A stretch of 64,000 nt of DNA, from positions 1 through 64,000 of the forward strand of contig NZ_JARZAJ010000011.1 of assembly GCF_029892105.1 (NCBI RefSeq), read 5' to 3'. The notes under the pieces are model-generated. The model was not told the origin of the DNA and ran no database searches. It saw only the letters and a program-made list of their open reading frames with translations. Source of the DNA: Kitasatospora sp. GP82. Its GTDB lineage: Bacteria > Actinomycetota > Actinomycetes > Streptomycetales > Streptomycetaceae. Positions 28,021 through 37,777 of the stretch are shown in pieces. Position 1 is the first letter of the stretch, and every line of letters starts with the position of its first letter. Both the position numbers and the translations under genes were made by a program.

Positions 28021-28069
28021 GGTTCGGTCCGCCCCTTCGGCTGCTTCGGCAGGCCGGGCGGACCGAACC
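28021..28069 (+). terminator. Hairpin after the LAL operon
   Basis: A perfect 14-bp stem pairs 28021-28034 with 28056-28069, 37 bases after the LAL 3 stop codon. There is no U tract. Its arms contain two of the five GGTTCGG words of this region, so it could instead be a protein-binding palindrome. Confidence 0.55.
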
Positions 28070-28207
28070 GCAAGGGCCCGGTAAAACCCGCAGATCCGGC
28101 CGTATCCTCTGGGAGATCGGGCCGTACCGTACCGAACCACCGAAGCAGCGGGTGCGGACCGAACCTTCCGGTCGGACGACCGCAGGATTGGCGGCGGATG
28201 GTTCGGG
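28021..28207. promoter_or_regulatory. Cluster of five GGTTCGGK sites upstream of the PAS-LuxR gene
   Basis: GGTTCGG followed by T or G occurs at 28021-28028 and 28200-28207 on the + strand and at 28062-28069, 28131-28138 and 28158-28165 on the minus strand. Five copies in 187 bp is far more than chance for an eight-base word. The region is the 353-bp gap between LAL 3 and the PAS-LuxR gene (27984-28336), which holds no gene. It probably contains regulatory sites for the PAS-LuxR operon. Confidence 0.45.
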
Positions 28208-28336
28208 TGCCGTTGACCATCCTGGCGGCGCTTATCTAGGGTTCATTTCAGACTTCATTCGGCAAGCCCGTTCGTACAAGGGTGCAGTGACGGCGCGGGC
28301 AGCGCGCCCCGCACTCTTCGAAAGCCATGAGGAGAT

Positions 28337-29038
28337 ATGAGTTCCTTGGCGATTTCCGCTCCCGCACCGGTGGACTTGGCGCAGACGGTGGCGCACGACC
28401 TGGCGTCCGAGTACGCCGGGTCGGCGGAGGATCATCCGCTCTCCGGGCAACCGGGTCTGAACATGGCCTGTCTCGATCGGACTCTCACCATCCAGCAGGC
28501 GAACCAGGAGTTCTTCCGCAGGTTCGGAGGATCCTCTGCGGGCCTGTGCGGGCGTGCGTTCGGCGATCTGGTGCATCCCGGTGTCCGGCAGCCGCTGATG
28601 CGTCAGTTCTCCGGACTCCTGGAGGGCCGGCGCGACCGGTTCGCCGCCGACGTGATCGCCGTGGGTCCTGACGACTCGGCGTTCACCGTGCCTCTCACGG
28701 CAGTTGCCGTGCGGGGTGGTTCGCCCGATGTCTCGGCGATCCTGGTCATGATGACGGCTGACGGTGGTTCGGCGGAGCCGGGGATGGTCGCCGGCCGCAA
28801 GAAGATCCTCAGCGAGATCGACGCCCGCATCCTCGAAGGGATAGCCGCCGGCGTGTCCACCGTCCCGCTGGCCTCACGGCTGTACCTGAGCCGCCAGGGC
28901 GTCGAGTACCACGTGACGTGTCTGCTGCGAAAGCTCAGGGTCCCCAACCGGGCCGCCCTCGTCTCGCGCGCGTACTCCATGGGCGTGCTCAAGGTGGGCG
29001 TCTGGCCGCCCAAGGTCGTACAGGACTTCGTCAAGTGA
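28337..29038 (+). CDS. PAS-LuxR transcriptional regulator (PimM/FscRI/AmphRIV type)
   Basis: A 233-residue protein: a PAS sensor domain (ACLDRTLTIQQANQEFFRRF onward, about 43-150) and a C-terminal LuxR HTH that closely matches PimM (DARILEGIAAGVSTVPLASR, YLSRQGVEYHVTCLLRKLRV, then AALVSRAYSMGVL). PimM-type proteins activate polyene structural genes through palindromic operators and are conserved in almost every polyene cluster. The ATG at 28337 follows a GGAG very closely; an internal ATG at 28463 would give 191 residues, the usual PimM length. The stop codon overlaps the start of the next gene (TGATG), so it is the first gene of a coupled three-gene unit. Confidence 0.93.
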   Translation: MSSLAISAPAPVDLAQTVAHDLASEYAGSAEDHPLSGQPGLNMACLDRTLTIQQANQEFFRRFGGSSAGLCGRAFGDLVHPGVRQPLMRQFSGLLEGRRDRFAADVIAVGPDDSAFTVPLTAVAVRGGSPDVSAILVMMTADGGSAEPGMVAGRKKILSEIDARILEGIAAGVSTVPLASRLYLSRQGVEYHVTCLLRKLRVPNRAALVSRAYSMGVLKVGVWPPKVVQDFVK

Positions 29039-29730
29039 TGGCGGCGGGTCGGCCCGAGGTCGGCAATCTCGGCCCACGCCACCGCTCGAAGGCGGAGGAG
29101 ACCCGGCGCAGCCTGGCAATCATGGACGTACCGATCGCCGACTACACCCGTGACGGTGTCACCCGCACCGTACGGCTCGCCGGTACGACGCCGAGCCGGG
29201 CCGAGGTACTGCGGATGCGCGAGTCGTACTACCGGAGCACGCTGACCCGGCTGGGCGTCTCCGTGTGGGACGACCACGACGAGACGGCCGTCCACCTGCT
29301 GTGCGTCGAAGGCACGGTACCGGTGGGCAGCCTGCGGGTCACGCTCAACCGGCGGGGGCTGGGGGACATGTACGAGGACTTCCCGCAGGCCGACGAACTC
29401 CTGGGCGACAGCGGGGACTTCCTGTCGTTCGCCAGGGAGCTCGTGGTCCCGGGCCGTCGTGGCAGCGAGGTGACGACCGCGATGGCGCATGCCGCCTGCC
29501 TCTGGTGGCGCGGGCACTCGCCGGTCAGACGGGTCGTGTTCACCAGCATCGTGCGGGCGGGCCGGTCGCCGGCGTTCTTCGGTGCCACGGCGGTGACCGC
29601 GCCGGTTCCCCTCGGGCCTGCCGCGACCCCCGTGGTGATGTGCACCGGCTGGCTCGACCCGGTCATCGCCGGCACCACCCGCCGCCTTGAGCGCGCGGGA
29701 TGGTCGGTCACCGTCCGGCCGACGACATGA
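29038..29730 (+). CDS. LuxI/FeeM-like N-acyltransferase (GNAT fold), putative signal synthase
   Basis: About 230 residues from ATG 29038; ATG 29122 (MDVPIADY) is an alternative but lacks a ribosome site. After a basic N-terminus the core reads like the autoinducer-synthase/N-acyl amino acid synthase fold: RMRESYYRSTLTRLGV, a DDHDE acidic stretch, HLL, GSLRVTLNRRG, FLSFARELVVPGRRG (the counterpart of the E-x-S/T-R-F-x-V strand) and a helix WWRGHSPVRRVVFTS. Such enzymes join an ACP- or CoA-bound acyl group to an amine. The exact family is inferred; a diverged GNAT of other function is the alternative. It overlaps the PAS-LuxR stop by one base and the downstream P450 start by four, so all three are co-translated. 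Confidence 0.65.
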   Translation: MAAGRPEVGNLGPRHRSKAEETRRSLAIMDVPIADYTRDGVTRTVRLAGTTPSRAEVLRMRESYYRSTLTRLGVSVWDDHDETAVHLLCVEGTVPVGSLRVTLNRRGLGDMYEDFPQADELLGDSGDFLSFARELVVPGRRGSEVTTAMAHAACLWWRGHSPVRRVVFTSIVRAGRSPAFFGATAVTAPVPLGPAATPVVMCTGWLDPVIAGTTRRLERAGWSVTVRPTT

Positions 29731-30935
29731 CCCGGCAGGCCGATCACCCGCTGCCCGTGCCGCTCGTGCTGCCGCTGGCCGGCGGTCCGCCGGCCGAACC
29801 GCCTTCCTGCTACCGAAGGTTGCGCCGCGAGCAGCCGGTCTGCCGGGTGCGGATGCGCTCCGGAGATCCGGCCTGGCTGGTCACCCGCTACCAGGACGCG
29901 CGGGCCGTGCTGTCCGACCGTCGCTTCAGCAAGGCGGCGCTCCTGGAACCCGACGCGCCGCGCATCCGGCCCGGGACGCTGCCGCCCGGCCTGCTGTTCA
30001 CCACCGATCCGCCCGAGCACACCGTGCTGCGCTCCCGGATGGACGCCCTCCTGAGGCCCCGGATTCCCACCCTGCGGCCGATGGTGGCGGACATCGCCGA
30101 CGAACTGCTGGACGTGCTGGGCCCGGCGGGCCGGGCCGACCTCGTCGCGTCCTTCGCGCGCCCACTGGCGATGCGGGTCGTGTGCCGGCTGCTCGGCGTC
30201 TCCCCGGCCGACCGCGACCGGTTCGCGTACTGGGCCGAGGTGGTGCTCGCCGTCGAAGGTTTCGACGGCACCGAGGTCGACCTGGCCCAGCGCGATCTGC
30301 TCGCCTACAGTGCGGAGTTGGCCGCCGCGCGCCGTGCGCGGCCGGCGGACGACCTGGTCTCCGCGCTGTCCTGTGCCGATGCCTCCGCGGTCGCCTCCCT
30401 CGTCGCTACGATCCTGGTGACCGGGTACGAGACGATGGTCGCCGCGATCGCCAACGCGGTGCTGGTGCTGCTCACACAGGGAGGCATACCGGCGCCGTGG
30501 CCCGCGGCGTCCGGCGAACTGGTCGAGGAACTGCTGCGGCTGGGAACCTTCCAGGACGCCCTGCGCTCCCGCAGGGCCACCGAGGACGTGCGCCTCGGCG
30601 GCGTACTGATCCCCGCCGGTGACGTCGTCCTGGTCTCGATCGCCTCCGCCAACCGCGACGAGGACGTCTTCACCGACCCCGACCGCCTGCTGCCCGGCCG
30701 TCGACTGCGCGGCTGCGGCCGACAGCTGGCCTTCGGCCAAGGCGTGCACTACTGCCCGGGCGCCGCCTTCGCGCGCATCCAGCTCGACGTCGCGCTCGAA
30801 CGCCTGTCGGCGCGCCTGCCGCAGCTGTGTCTGGCGGTTGCGCCCGAGCGGCTGGTACTGCGCACCTGCTCGTCCGAGAGTCCGCCCGAACGGCTTCCGG
30901 TCCGCTGGGGTGCCGCCGATCACCGAGAGGAGTGA
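29727..30935 (+). CDS. Cytochrome P450, second, coupled to the PAS-LuxR operon
   Basis: A 402-residue P450 starting at ATG 29727, which overlaps the previous stop (ATGA). Motifs are TGYETM in the I helix (acid-alcohol pair retained), VEELLR (ExxR) and FGQGVHYCPGAA (heme Cys). It is less similar to the polyene methyl oxidase at 15.4 kb and has a Pro-rich N-terminus of 25 residues. No ferredoxin follows; it could use the one at 15.1 kb. Coupling to a regulator and an acyltransferase points to modification of a small signal or a tailoring step. Which one cannot be told from the sequence. Confidence 0.9.
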   Translation: MTRQADHPLPVPLVLPLAGGPPAEPPSCYRRLRREQPVCRVRMRSGDPAWLVTRYQDARAVLSDRRFSKAALLEPDAPRIRPGTLPPGLLFTTDPPEHTVLRSRMDALLRPRIPTLRPMVADIADELLDVLGPAGRADLVASFARPLAMRVVCRLLGVSPADRDRFAYWAEVVLAVEGFDGTEVDLAQRDLLAYSAELAAARRARPADDLVSALSCADASAVASLVATILVTGYETMVAAIANAVLVLLTQGGIPAPWPAASGELVEELLRLGTFQDALRSRRATEDVRLGGVLIPAGDVVLVSIASANRDEDVFTDPDRLLPGRRLRGCGRQLAFGQGVHYCPGAAFARIQLDVALERLSARLPQLCLAVAPERLVLRTCSSESPPERLPVRWGAADHREE

Positions 30936-30953
30936 GGGCGGGCCGGGGACGGT

Positions 30954-31619
30954 TCAGGACTCGGCGGGTACGGCGATCGCGGCGAGCACCAGCCCGCCGC
31001 TGATCAGCCATCGACCCGAGAGGGTGTCCATGGGCCGTCCCCGTCGCTGCACCGGCGACGGCACCAGGATCCGCGCGGAGAACGTCGACGCGGCCGCGTC
31101 CACGGTGATCCTCGCGTCCTCGAACCCGATCCGCAGGGCGGTGACCGGGTACCACGCCTTGTAGACCGCCTCCTTCAGACTGAAGAGCAGCCGGTCCCAG
31201 TGCGTCCCCGGCACGGCCGTCCGCAACTTCCGCACCCACACCCGCTCCTCGGGGAGCGAGATCGCCTCCAGAATCCCCTCGGGCAGCGCGTGGTGCGGCT
31301 CCGCGTCGATACCGACCATGCTCATCTCCGTGCCACGGGCGAGCGCGGCCGCCCGGTAGCCGGCGCAGTGGGTGATACTTCCCACGACGGAGTCGGGCCA
31401 TCGCGGAGCCCCGAGCTCACCGGGCAGCAGAGGTACCGGCGGCAGCCCGAGCTGGACGAGGGCACGTCGCGCGCACCACCGCCCGGTGGCGAACTCGCGC
31501 CTGCGCTTCTCGACGGAGTTCCGGACCACGAAGGCCTCCTCCCGGTGCAGCAGGGCCTGCGGCGGATCGCCGAAGGCCTCGGAACTCACCACGCCGGGCG
31601 GAAGGATGCGCTCTATCAC
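30954..31619 (-). CDS. 4'-phosphopantetheinyl transferase (Sfp/EntD type)
   Basis: A 221-residue transferase that activates carrier proteins using coenzyme A. It has the family motifs GSITHCAGYRAAALA, VGIDAEP (Mg-binding Asp and Glu) and FSLKEAVYKAW (the WxxKEA region with F and S at its start). The start is GTG at 31619. It follows the carboxyltransferase by 36 bases on the same strand and converges with the P450 (18-bp gap). It probably modifies the PKS ACPs of the polyene cluster and could equally serve the T domain of the NRPS at 33.7 kb. Confidence 0.93.
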   Translation of the reverse strand: MIERILPPGVVSSEAFGDPPQALLHREEAFVVRNSVEKRRREFATGRWCARRALVQLGLPPVPLLPGELGAPRWPDSVVGSITHCAGYRAAALARGTEMSMVGIDAEPHHALPEGILEAISLPEERVWVRKLRTAVPGTHWDRLLFSLKEAVYKAWYPVTALRIGFEDARITVDAAASTFSARILVPSPVQRRGRPMDTLSGRWLISGGLVLAAIAVPAES

Positions 31620-31655
31620 TGGGACTCTCGATTCTGGGCACTGTCCGGTCGATCG

Positions 31656-33002
31656 TCATATCGGCCACAGCGGCCGATGCCCGTGCCTGCGGGTGTCCTC
31701 GGCACGCAGCGTGGCCAGGGCGTCCACCAGCGCCGAACGGGTCAGGATCGGATCGATCACCCGATCCACGGCCCCGATCCCCTTGGCCGGCCACGCCAGG
31801 GACAGGCCGGCGCCGATCGACCGGGAGTTCATGACCAGGCAGGACACGCCGTGCGCCGAGCGCAGGATCAGCTGCACACGTGGCACCGTCGCCGTGCTGT
31901 ACGCATACAGCAGCTGTGCCCCGTAGGGCAGGACGCCCGGCCGCTTTTGACCGCCGAGGCCCCGCAGCAGACCGGGCGCGTCGACCAGGGTGACCAGCGG
32001 AATGGAGAACGCGTCGCAGGTCCGCACGAACCGGGCGATCTTCCGCGCGGCCGGGGAGTCCAGCATCCCGTCCAGCACGGCGGGTTGGTTCGCGACGATG
32101 CCCACGACACGGCCGTCCAGCCGGGCCAGGCCGCAGACGACGTTCGCCGCCCACCAGCCGTGGACCTCCAGCAGACCCCCCTCGTCGACGATCTCGTCGA
32201 TCACGGCGCGAATGGCGTACGGGTGGGCGCCTTCGAGTGGTACCAGGTCCGCCAGGCGCTGGTTGGCGCGGTGGGTGGAGGTGACGGTGACCGCCACGGG
32301 CGGCAGCTCCCGACCGCCGGCGGGAAGGAAGGTCAGCAGGCGCCGCACCTGTCGCAGACACTCGGCGTCGCGGGCGCAGCGGGAGGAGGCCGCCCTGCCG
32401 CAGACGGCGGTGTGCGCGGTGAAGACGAAGTCGGCGACCAGCGGTGGACGGACCGCCCCGTCCGTGCCCGGCCGGACGGCGCCCAGCACCACGCTGATCT
32501 GCGGGATCACCCCCGACGCCTGAGCGCTGCGGCAGAAGATCCGCCCGTGCTCCGCGACGGTGGTGGCACTCTGCTCGCCCCGGGTGCCGACGCCGAGGCT
32601 GAGACCGACCAGTGGCGCGCCCGCCGCCTCGGCGAGATCCATCAGGGTGCGGATCTCCTCGGCATGGGCCCTGCCCGAGGAACCGCCGCACCTGCGAAGG
32701 TCGTGCGCGCAGGCGAAGACGGTCCGTCCGCCGACCCTTCCGCAGCCGGTGATCACCCCGGCGGCGGTCTGCGGGCCGCCCGGGCCGATGCCGTCGGTGC
32801 GGCGGCGAGGGGGCTCGATCCGGCGGAAGGTCCCTTCGTCGAAGAGGAGGCCGAGTCCTTCCTGCGCCGTCAGTTCGCCGCAGGAACCGTGCCGTTCGGG
32901 TGCCGTCTCGCCGGACCTCAGTTGCAGGACGTCGGTGAGCGAGTGGAGTTCGGCCACCCAGGCCAGGAGGCCCTGCGAGGCGGTACCCCCCACCGAGGCC
33001 AT
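31656..33002 (-). CDS. Acyl-CoA carboxylase carboxyltransferase-like protein, degenerate
   Basis: A 448-residue member of the biotin-dependent carboxyltransferase (AccD/PccB) family. Family hallmarks remain: RTVFACAHDL, GGSSGRAHAEEIRTLMDLA, GVIPQIS, LVTLVDAPGLL, AWPAKGIGA and VIDPILTR. However, the DSGGARIQEG loop is SLGVGTRGEQ, the GPCAGGAVYSP loop is GAVRPGTDGAVRPP, and a C-terminal segment of about 60-80 residues between AWP and the VIDP strand is missing. Both oxyanion-hole regions therefore look altered, and the enzyme may be inactive or changed. The start at 33002 has GGAAGGG six bases upstream. It forms a unit with the PPTase. A role in extender-unit supply is plausible by context only. 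Confidence 0.8.
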   Translation of the reverse strand: MASVGGTASQGLLAWVAELHSLTDVLQLRSGETAPERHGSCGELTAQEGLGLLFDEGTFRRIEPPRRRTDGIGPGGPQTAAGVITGCGRVGGRTVFACAHDLRRCGGSSGRAHAEEIRTLMDLAEAAGAPLVGLSLGVGTRGEQSATTVAEHGRIFCRSAQASGVIPQISVVLGAVRPGTDGAVRPPLVADFVFTAHTAVCGRAASSRCARDAECLRQVRRLLTFLPAGGRELPPVAVTVTSTHRANQRLADLVPLEGAHPYAIRAVIDEIVDEGGLLEVHGWWAANVVCGLARLDGRVVGIVANQPAVLDGMLDSPAARKIARFVRTCDAFSIPLVTLVDAPGLLRGLGGQKRPGVLPYGAQLLYAYSTATVPRVQLILRSAHGVSCLVMNSRSIGAGLSLAWPAKGIGAVDRVIDPILTRSALVDALATLRAEDTRRHGHRPLWPI

Positions 33003-33663
33003 AGGTCACCCTTCCACCGGTCAGCCGGGTTCGTGTCGGTTCTCCAACCTACGGGGGACCGGACTAGTGAAATCTGTAGGGAACCGGGACCGAGCCGGCG
33101 TGCCGTCAGGTCTCGGCTGCGTCCGGCACCCGGGCCGTCCGAGTGCCAGGACTCAAAGGGTTCCCCCGCAACCGTGGGCCGATTTCCCGCCGAAAGCGCG
33201 CTCCCCGCCGAATATGTGTGCGCTGTCGCAGTACCGGCCTGACCATTCCCTCCGTGCACCGCGATCTCACCGAGCCAATTATGAGAATTCCCTGGAATCC
33301 GGTCGGCCCCTCTTCCGTCCCACCGCGGCCACGGCACATGCAGCCTCCCGGCTGCCGGGACCGCAGTCGTGGCCGCGGGGATCCCGGTCGTGCAGGGGTG
33401 AAGAAACCGTTCACCGTGACAGCTCTGCTGCCACCGGCAGGGGCGCGGTACCCGGTGGCAGCCTCGGTGTGTCGATCGCCAGGTGATGGGCGGGCCTGCC
33501 AATCTGGGATCATGGCCGACCGCTACCCACGAATTCGCGACCCGATCCGATTTCCTGTCGTCTCGGCAGACCGCCGCTCCGGGCGTTCCGAATAGGGTTT
33601 GCCGCCCGGACGAGTTCGAGGGCTATTGAAGCCGTTCTCTGTGAAAGCCGGACAGGAGGAGCT
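33003..33663. promoter_or_regulatory. Divergent promoter region before the Pls-like synthetase
   Basis: This 661-bp gene-free stretch lies between the divergent carboxyltransferase and Pls-like genes. Open frames in it are arginine-rich and unconvincing. It is locally less GC-rich near 33280-33310 and 33560-33640, as promoters are. AGGAGG at 33654-33659 precedes the GTG start at 33664. I could not place a -10/-35 pair with confidence. Confidence 0.45.
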
Positions 33664-36600
33664 GTGTCACGAGTGGAACCGACTTCGGGCACGACGGAGC
33701 CCGTTGGTGCGCCGGGTGTCCCGAAGTCATCACACCTCTGGGTGCTGCCGCCGGTCCAGCGGCTGGCCCAGTACTTCGAGCGGACCTGTGACCGGGTCCC
33801 GGAGAACACGGCGGTCAGCTGCGGCACCCTCTGCCTGACCTATGCCGACCTCGACCGGCGGGCCAACCGGCTGGCCCGGTTACTCAGGCAGCGGGGCGCC
33901 GGTGAGGGCCAGTGCGTGGGGATCCTGCTCGAACGGTCGCTCGACACCTACGTCGCCCTGCTCGCGGTGCTCAAGAGCGGAGCGGCCTTCGTCCCGCTGG
34001 ACCCCTCCTTCCCCGCCGACCGGGTCGCCTTCATCGCCCAGGACTCGGGCCTGTGCGACCTTCTCACCACCTCCACGATGGGGGAGAGGACGGCCGGCCT
34101 GTCCTGCCGGATTCTCGAACTCGACACAGCGGAAGAGCAGTTGGCCGCACAGCCGGACGACCGCCCGGCCGTCGACACCGACCCGTCGTCGGTCTGCTAC
34201 GTCATCTACACCTCGGGTACCACCGGTCGGCCCAAGGGCGTGGCCGTCTCGCACGCCAACATCGTCAACTTCGTCCGCTCGGTGGCCCCGATCTACCAGG
34301 TCGCCGAGGAGGACCGGGTCTACCAGGGCCTCTCCATCGCCTTCGACTTCTCCGTCGAGGAGATCTGGCCGGCCTGGGTCGCGGGCGCGACGCTGGTGGC
34401 GGGGCCGACCGACGACCGGCGGGTGGGGGAGGGCCTCGCCGCCTTCCTCGTCGAGCAGGCGATCACGGTGCTGTGCTGCGTGCCAACCCTGCTGACCACC
34501 ATCGAGGCCGAGGTGGCCGGCCTGCGCAGCCTGCTGGTCAGCGGTGAGGCCTGCCCGCCCGACCTGGTCCGCCGCTGGTCCCGCCCCGGCCGCCGTATTC
34601 TCAACGTCTACGGCCCCACGGAGTCGACGGTCACCGCGACCTGGACCGAGCTGTCCCCCAGCCGCCCGGTGACCATCGGAGTACCGCTGCCCACCTACCG
34701 GGTCTACATCCTGGACGAGCAACTGCGCCCCGTCCCGGACGGCGAGAGCGGTGAGATCTGCATCGGCGGACCGGGCGTGGCGATCGGCTACCTCAACCGG
34801 CCGGAGCTCACCGCCGAACGGTTCGTCACCAACCCCGTGGAGCACCACCGCGAGGAGAGCCCGCGGATCTACCGCAGCGGCGATCTGGGACGGCTCAACT
34901 CCACCGGGGAGATCGAGTTCCTCGGCCGGATCGACACCCAGGTCAAGATCCGCGGCTACCGCATCGAACTGGCGGAGATCGAGGAGGTGCTCCGCGAGGA
35001 CCCCGCCGTGGAGAACGCGGTGGTCGTCCCGAGGGAACAGGACGGCGTCGTCCAGGACCTGGTCGGCTACGTCACGCTGACGGACCGTGGTGAAGCCGGC
35101 CACGAGGAACTGCGGACGCGCCTGCACACCTCGCTGCGCCGCCGTCTGCCCGACTACATGATCCCTTCCTTCGTCGAGGTACTCGCCGAGTTCCCGCTGC
35201 TGGCGGCGGACAAGGTGGACCGCAAGGCCCTGCCCGCGCCCGCCTCGCCGCCGCTGGCCCGGCGCTCGCGCTCGCACACGGCCGCCGGCACCGTGCTGGA
35301 GCGTCGGATGGCGGAGGTCTGGCAGGAGGTCCTGGGGGCCCGGGACATCTCCGTGGAGGACGACTTCTTCTGCGACCTCGGCGGCCACTCCATGGCGGCG
35401 GCCCGGCTGATGTCCAGGCTGCGCCGGATGCCGGAGCTGGAGCGCCTGGCGATGCCCGACCTGTACGCCCACCCCACGGTGCGTGGCCTCGCAGCGTTCG
35501 TCGAGACCGCCGCCGCACCCGCCCCGCAGGGGACAAGGCTCGTGACGCCCGCGCCCCTCCGCCACTCCACCGCCCGGGTCATGGCCTGCGGCACCGCCCA
35601 ACTCGGCCTGTTGTACGGATGGTTGCTGCTGTTCGGCCTGCCCGGCCTGGTACTGCTCTACCGGGTGCTGGCCGCCTGGCGGATGCCCCTGCGGGGGGTG
35701 GATCCCGGCGGAGCCCTCGGGTACCTGGCCCATCTGCCCGCCGCGCAGTTCGTCCCCTTGCAGATCGCCTGGACCCTGCTGGACCTCACACTGATCCCGC
35801 TGCTCGGCTGCCGGCTGCTGATGGCCGGCGTCCGTCCGGGCTGGTACCCGCTCTGGGGTGTCACCTATCTCCGCTACTGGCTGTACAGCAAGGTGATGGC
35901 GCTGTCGGCGGTCACCGTACTGGCGGGCTCGCCCCTGCTGCCGCCGTTCCTGCGGCTGTTCGGCGCCAGGATCGGGCGCGGCTGCCACATCTCGATCCCG
36001 TTCGGCCTGCCGCGCTTCGTGGAGCTCGGCGACGAGGTGAGCATCGGCTACGGCGCACGGGTCCAGTCGTACTCGATCGAGAGCGGCTGGTTTCGGCTGG
36101 CTCCGGTCCGGCTCGGGGACGGCAGCTTCCTGGGGACCAACAGCGTCGTGCTGCCAGGCGCCGTGATCGGCGCAGGCGCCTCCGTCGGCGAGCAGTCCCT
36201 CATTCCGGCGGACTACGTCGTACCCGAAGGCGAGCACTGGGCCGGATCGCCCGCCACACCCCAGGAGGCGGCCCCGCCCGTCCTCCAGGCGATGGCCGAA
36301 CAGCCCGACAGCGGACCCTGGCCGCTCCGCCTGCTGGCCGGCTACGTCGGGGCGGCGCTGCTGCTCGCCCTGGTGCCGCTGGTGATCGCCGCAGTGGGTG
36401 CGGCGGTCATCGGCGTGGTGCTCTGGCAGGACGGGTTCGACTGGGCGCTGGCCTCCACGCTGCTGGCCGGACCGGCGTTCGTCCTGGCCACCTGCACCAT
36501 GGTGGTCCTGGTCAAGCGTGCGGTGCTGCCCAGGGTGCGGGCCGGGATCCATGCGGAGCGCAGCGGGTTCGGGGTCCGCAAGTGGATCGGCGACGGCCTG

Positions 36601-37704
36601 CTGACGACCAGTCTGACACTGACCCACTCGCTCTACTCCACGCTCTACCTGGTCCCGTTCCTGCGGCTGCTCGGCGCGCGGACCGGACGCTGGTCGGAGG
36701 TGGCGACCGTCAGTTTCGTCGACCCGGACATGCTCATCATCGGCGAGCGCAGTTTCGTCGCGGACATCAGCGTGGTGGGCCCCGCGGTCTTCCACCGGGG
36801 CCGGATCGCACTGGCACCGGCGGAGGTGGGCCGGCGCAGCTTCGTCGGCAACGGCGCGCTGCTGCCCGGCTCGTGCCGGATGGGCGACAACAGTCTGCTC
36901 GGCGTGCACTCCGTGGCTCCCAGCAGGCCGATCGACCCGGAGACGACCTGGCTGGGCTCACCGGCGATCTTCCTGCCCCGCCGCGAGGAGAGCCGGCCCT
37001 TCCCGTCGAAGTACACCTACGCCCCGAGCCCCGGGCTGATCGCCGCCCGCCTGGCCATCGAGTACCTGCGGGTGACCCTGCCCTCGACGTTCGCCTTCTT
37101 CACCGCCGTGGGCGCCCTGTACGTCGGTATCCGACTGGCCACCGCCGGCTCGCCGCTCCAGGTCTTCCTCCTCGGCCCGGTGCTGCTGCTGGGGGCGGGC
37201 CTGTTCACCACGCTGCTCGTGGTGCTGCTCAAGTGGCTGGTCATCGGTCGCTACCGGGCGCGCGTCGAACCGCTGTGGAGCATCTGGGTCCGGCGGACCG
37301 AGCTGATCACCGGGCTGTTCGAGAACCTGGTCGTGCCGGGCCTGCTGAGCTACCTCACCGGCACACCGCTGGCGCCGTGGGTGATGCGGCTCTTCGGTGC
37401 GCGGATCGGCCGCCGGGTCTGGCTGGCGACGACCTACCTGACCGAGTTCGACCTTGTCGAGGTCGGCGACGACGCGTGCGTCGGGGAGGTCACCTCCCTC
37501 CAGACCCACCTGTTCGAGGACCGGGTCATGAAGATGTCCAAGGTCACCGTCGGACAGGGAAGTTCGATCGGCCCGCGATGTGTCGTCCTGTACGACGCCG
37601 AGGTCGGCGACGGCGCCGCCCTGGACGCCCTGTCGCTGGTCATGAAGGGCGAACGGCTCCCGCGCGACAGCCGGTGGCGCGGTATCCCGGCCCGCCCCTG
37701 CTGA
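33664..37704 (+). CDS. Membrane NRPS of the epsilon-poly-L-lysine synthetase (Pls) type
   Basis: A 1346-residue protein (Pls is about 1319). Residues 30-540 form an adenylation domain: [11 protein letters not shown] near 182, [24 protein letters not shown] and [10 protein letters not shown] carrier domain follows with LGGHS near 575. Three blocks then alternate membrane pairs with soluble domains containing hexapeptide-like repeats: TM1-2 at about 640-720, domain C1 at 760-875, TM3-4 at 886-955, C2 at 966-1110, TM5-6 at 1130-1195 and C3 at 1198-1346. This is exactly the Pls plan, in which the C domains polymerise free amino acid onto the carrier-bound unit without classical condensation or TE domains. 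The GTG start has AGGAGG four bases upstream. The downstream diaminobutyrate aminotransferase suggests L-2,4-diaminobutyrate as monomer. Confidence 0.93.
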   Translation: MSRVEPTSGTTEPVGAPGVPKSSHLWVLPPVQRLAQYFERTCDRVPENTAVSCGTLCLTYADLDRRANRLARLLRQRGAGEGQCVGILLERSLDTYVALLAVLKSGAAFVPLDPSFPADRVAFIAQDSGLCDLLTTSTMGERTAGLSCRILELDTAEEQLAAQPDDRPAVDTDPSSVCYVIYTSGTTGRPKGVAVSHANIVNFVRSVAPIYQVAEEDRVYQGLSIAFDFSVEEIWPAWVAGATLVAGPTDDRRVGEGLAAFLVEQAITVLCCVPTLLTTIEAEVAGLRSLLVSGEACPPDLVRRWSRPGRRILNVYGPTESTVTATWTELSPSRPVTIGVPLPTYRVYILDEQLRPVPDGESGEICIGGPGVAIGYLNRPELTAERFVTNPVEHHREESPRIYRSGDLGRLNSTGEIEFLGRIDTQVKIRGYRIELAEIEEVLREDPAVENAVVVPREQDGVVQDLVGYVTLTDRGEAGHEELRTRLHTSLRRRLPDYMIPSFVEVLAEFPLLAADKVDRKALPAPASPPLARRSRSHTAAGTVLERRMAEVWQEVLGARDISVEDDFFCDLGGHSMAAARLMSRLRRMPELERLAMPDLYAHPTVRGLAAFVETAAAPAPQGTRLVTPAPLRHSTARVMACGTAQLGLLYGWLLLFGLPGLVLLYRVLAAWRMPLRGVDPGGALGYLAHLPAAQFVPLQIAWTLLDLTLIPLLGCRLLMAGVRPGWYPLWGVTYLRYWLYSKVMALSAVTVLAGSPLLPPFLRLFGARIGRGCHISIPFGLPRFVELGDEVSIGYGARVQSYSIESGWFRLAPVRLGDGSFLGTNSVVLPGAVIGAGASVGEQSLIPADYVVPEGEHWAGSPATPQEAAPPVLQAMAEQPDSGPWPLRLLAGYVGAALLLALVPLVIAAVGAAVIGVVLWQDGFDWALASTLLAGPAFVLATCTMVVLVKRAVLPRVRAGIHAERSGFGVRKWIGDGLLTTSLTLTHSLYSTLYLVPFLRLLGARTGRWSEVATVSFVDPDMLIIGERSFVADISVVGPAVFHRGRIALAPAEVGRRSFVGNGALLPGSCRMGDNSLLGVHSVAPSRPIDPETTWLGSPAIFLPRREESRPFPSKYTYAPSPGLIAARLAIEYLRVTLPSTFAFFTAVGALYVGIRLATAGSPLQVFLLGPVLLLGAGLFTTLLVVLLKWLVIGRYRARVEPLWSIWVRRTELITGLFENLVVPGLLSYLTGTPLAPWVMRLFGARIGRRVWLATTYLTEFDLVEVGDDACVGEVTSLQTHLFEDRVMKMSKVTVGQGSSIGPRCVVLYDAEVGDGAALDALSLVMKGERLPRDSRWRGIPARPC

Positions 37705-37777
37705 CCACCGTGCCCACCACCGCCCCCGCCGGGACGGCCCCCGCCGCTCTCGGACCCACCTCCCCCTGGAGACAAGC

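Noticed and set aside
28236..28251. CTAGGG...CAG as a PimM operator before the PAS-LuxR gene
   Set aside because: Only the outer ends match the consensus; the centre differs at most positions.
33290..33306. GAATTCCC palindrome as a PAS-LuxR operator before the Pls-like gene
   Set aside because: About 11 of 16 positions match with the left half poor; too weak to claim.
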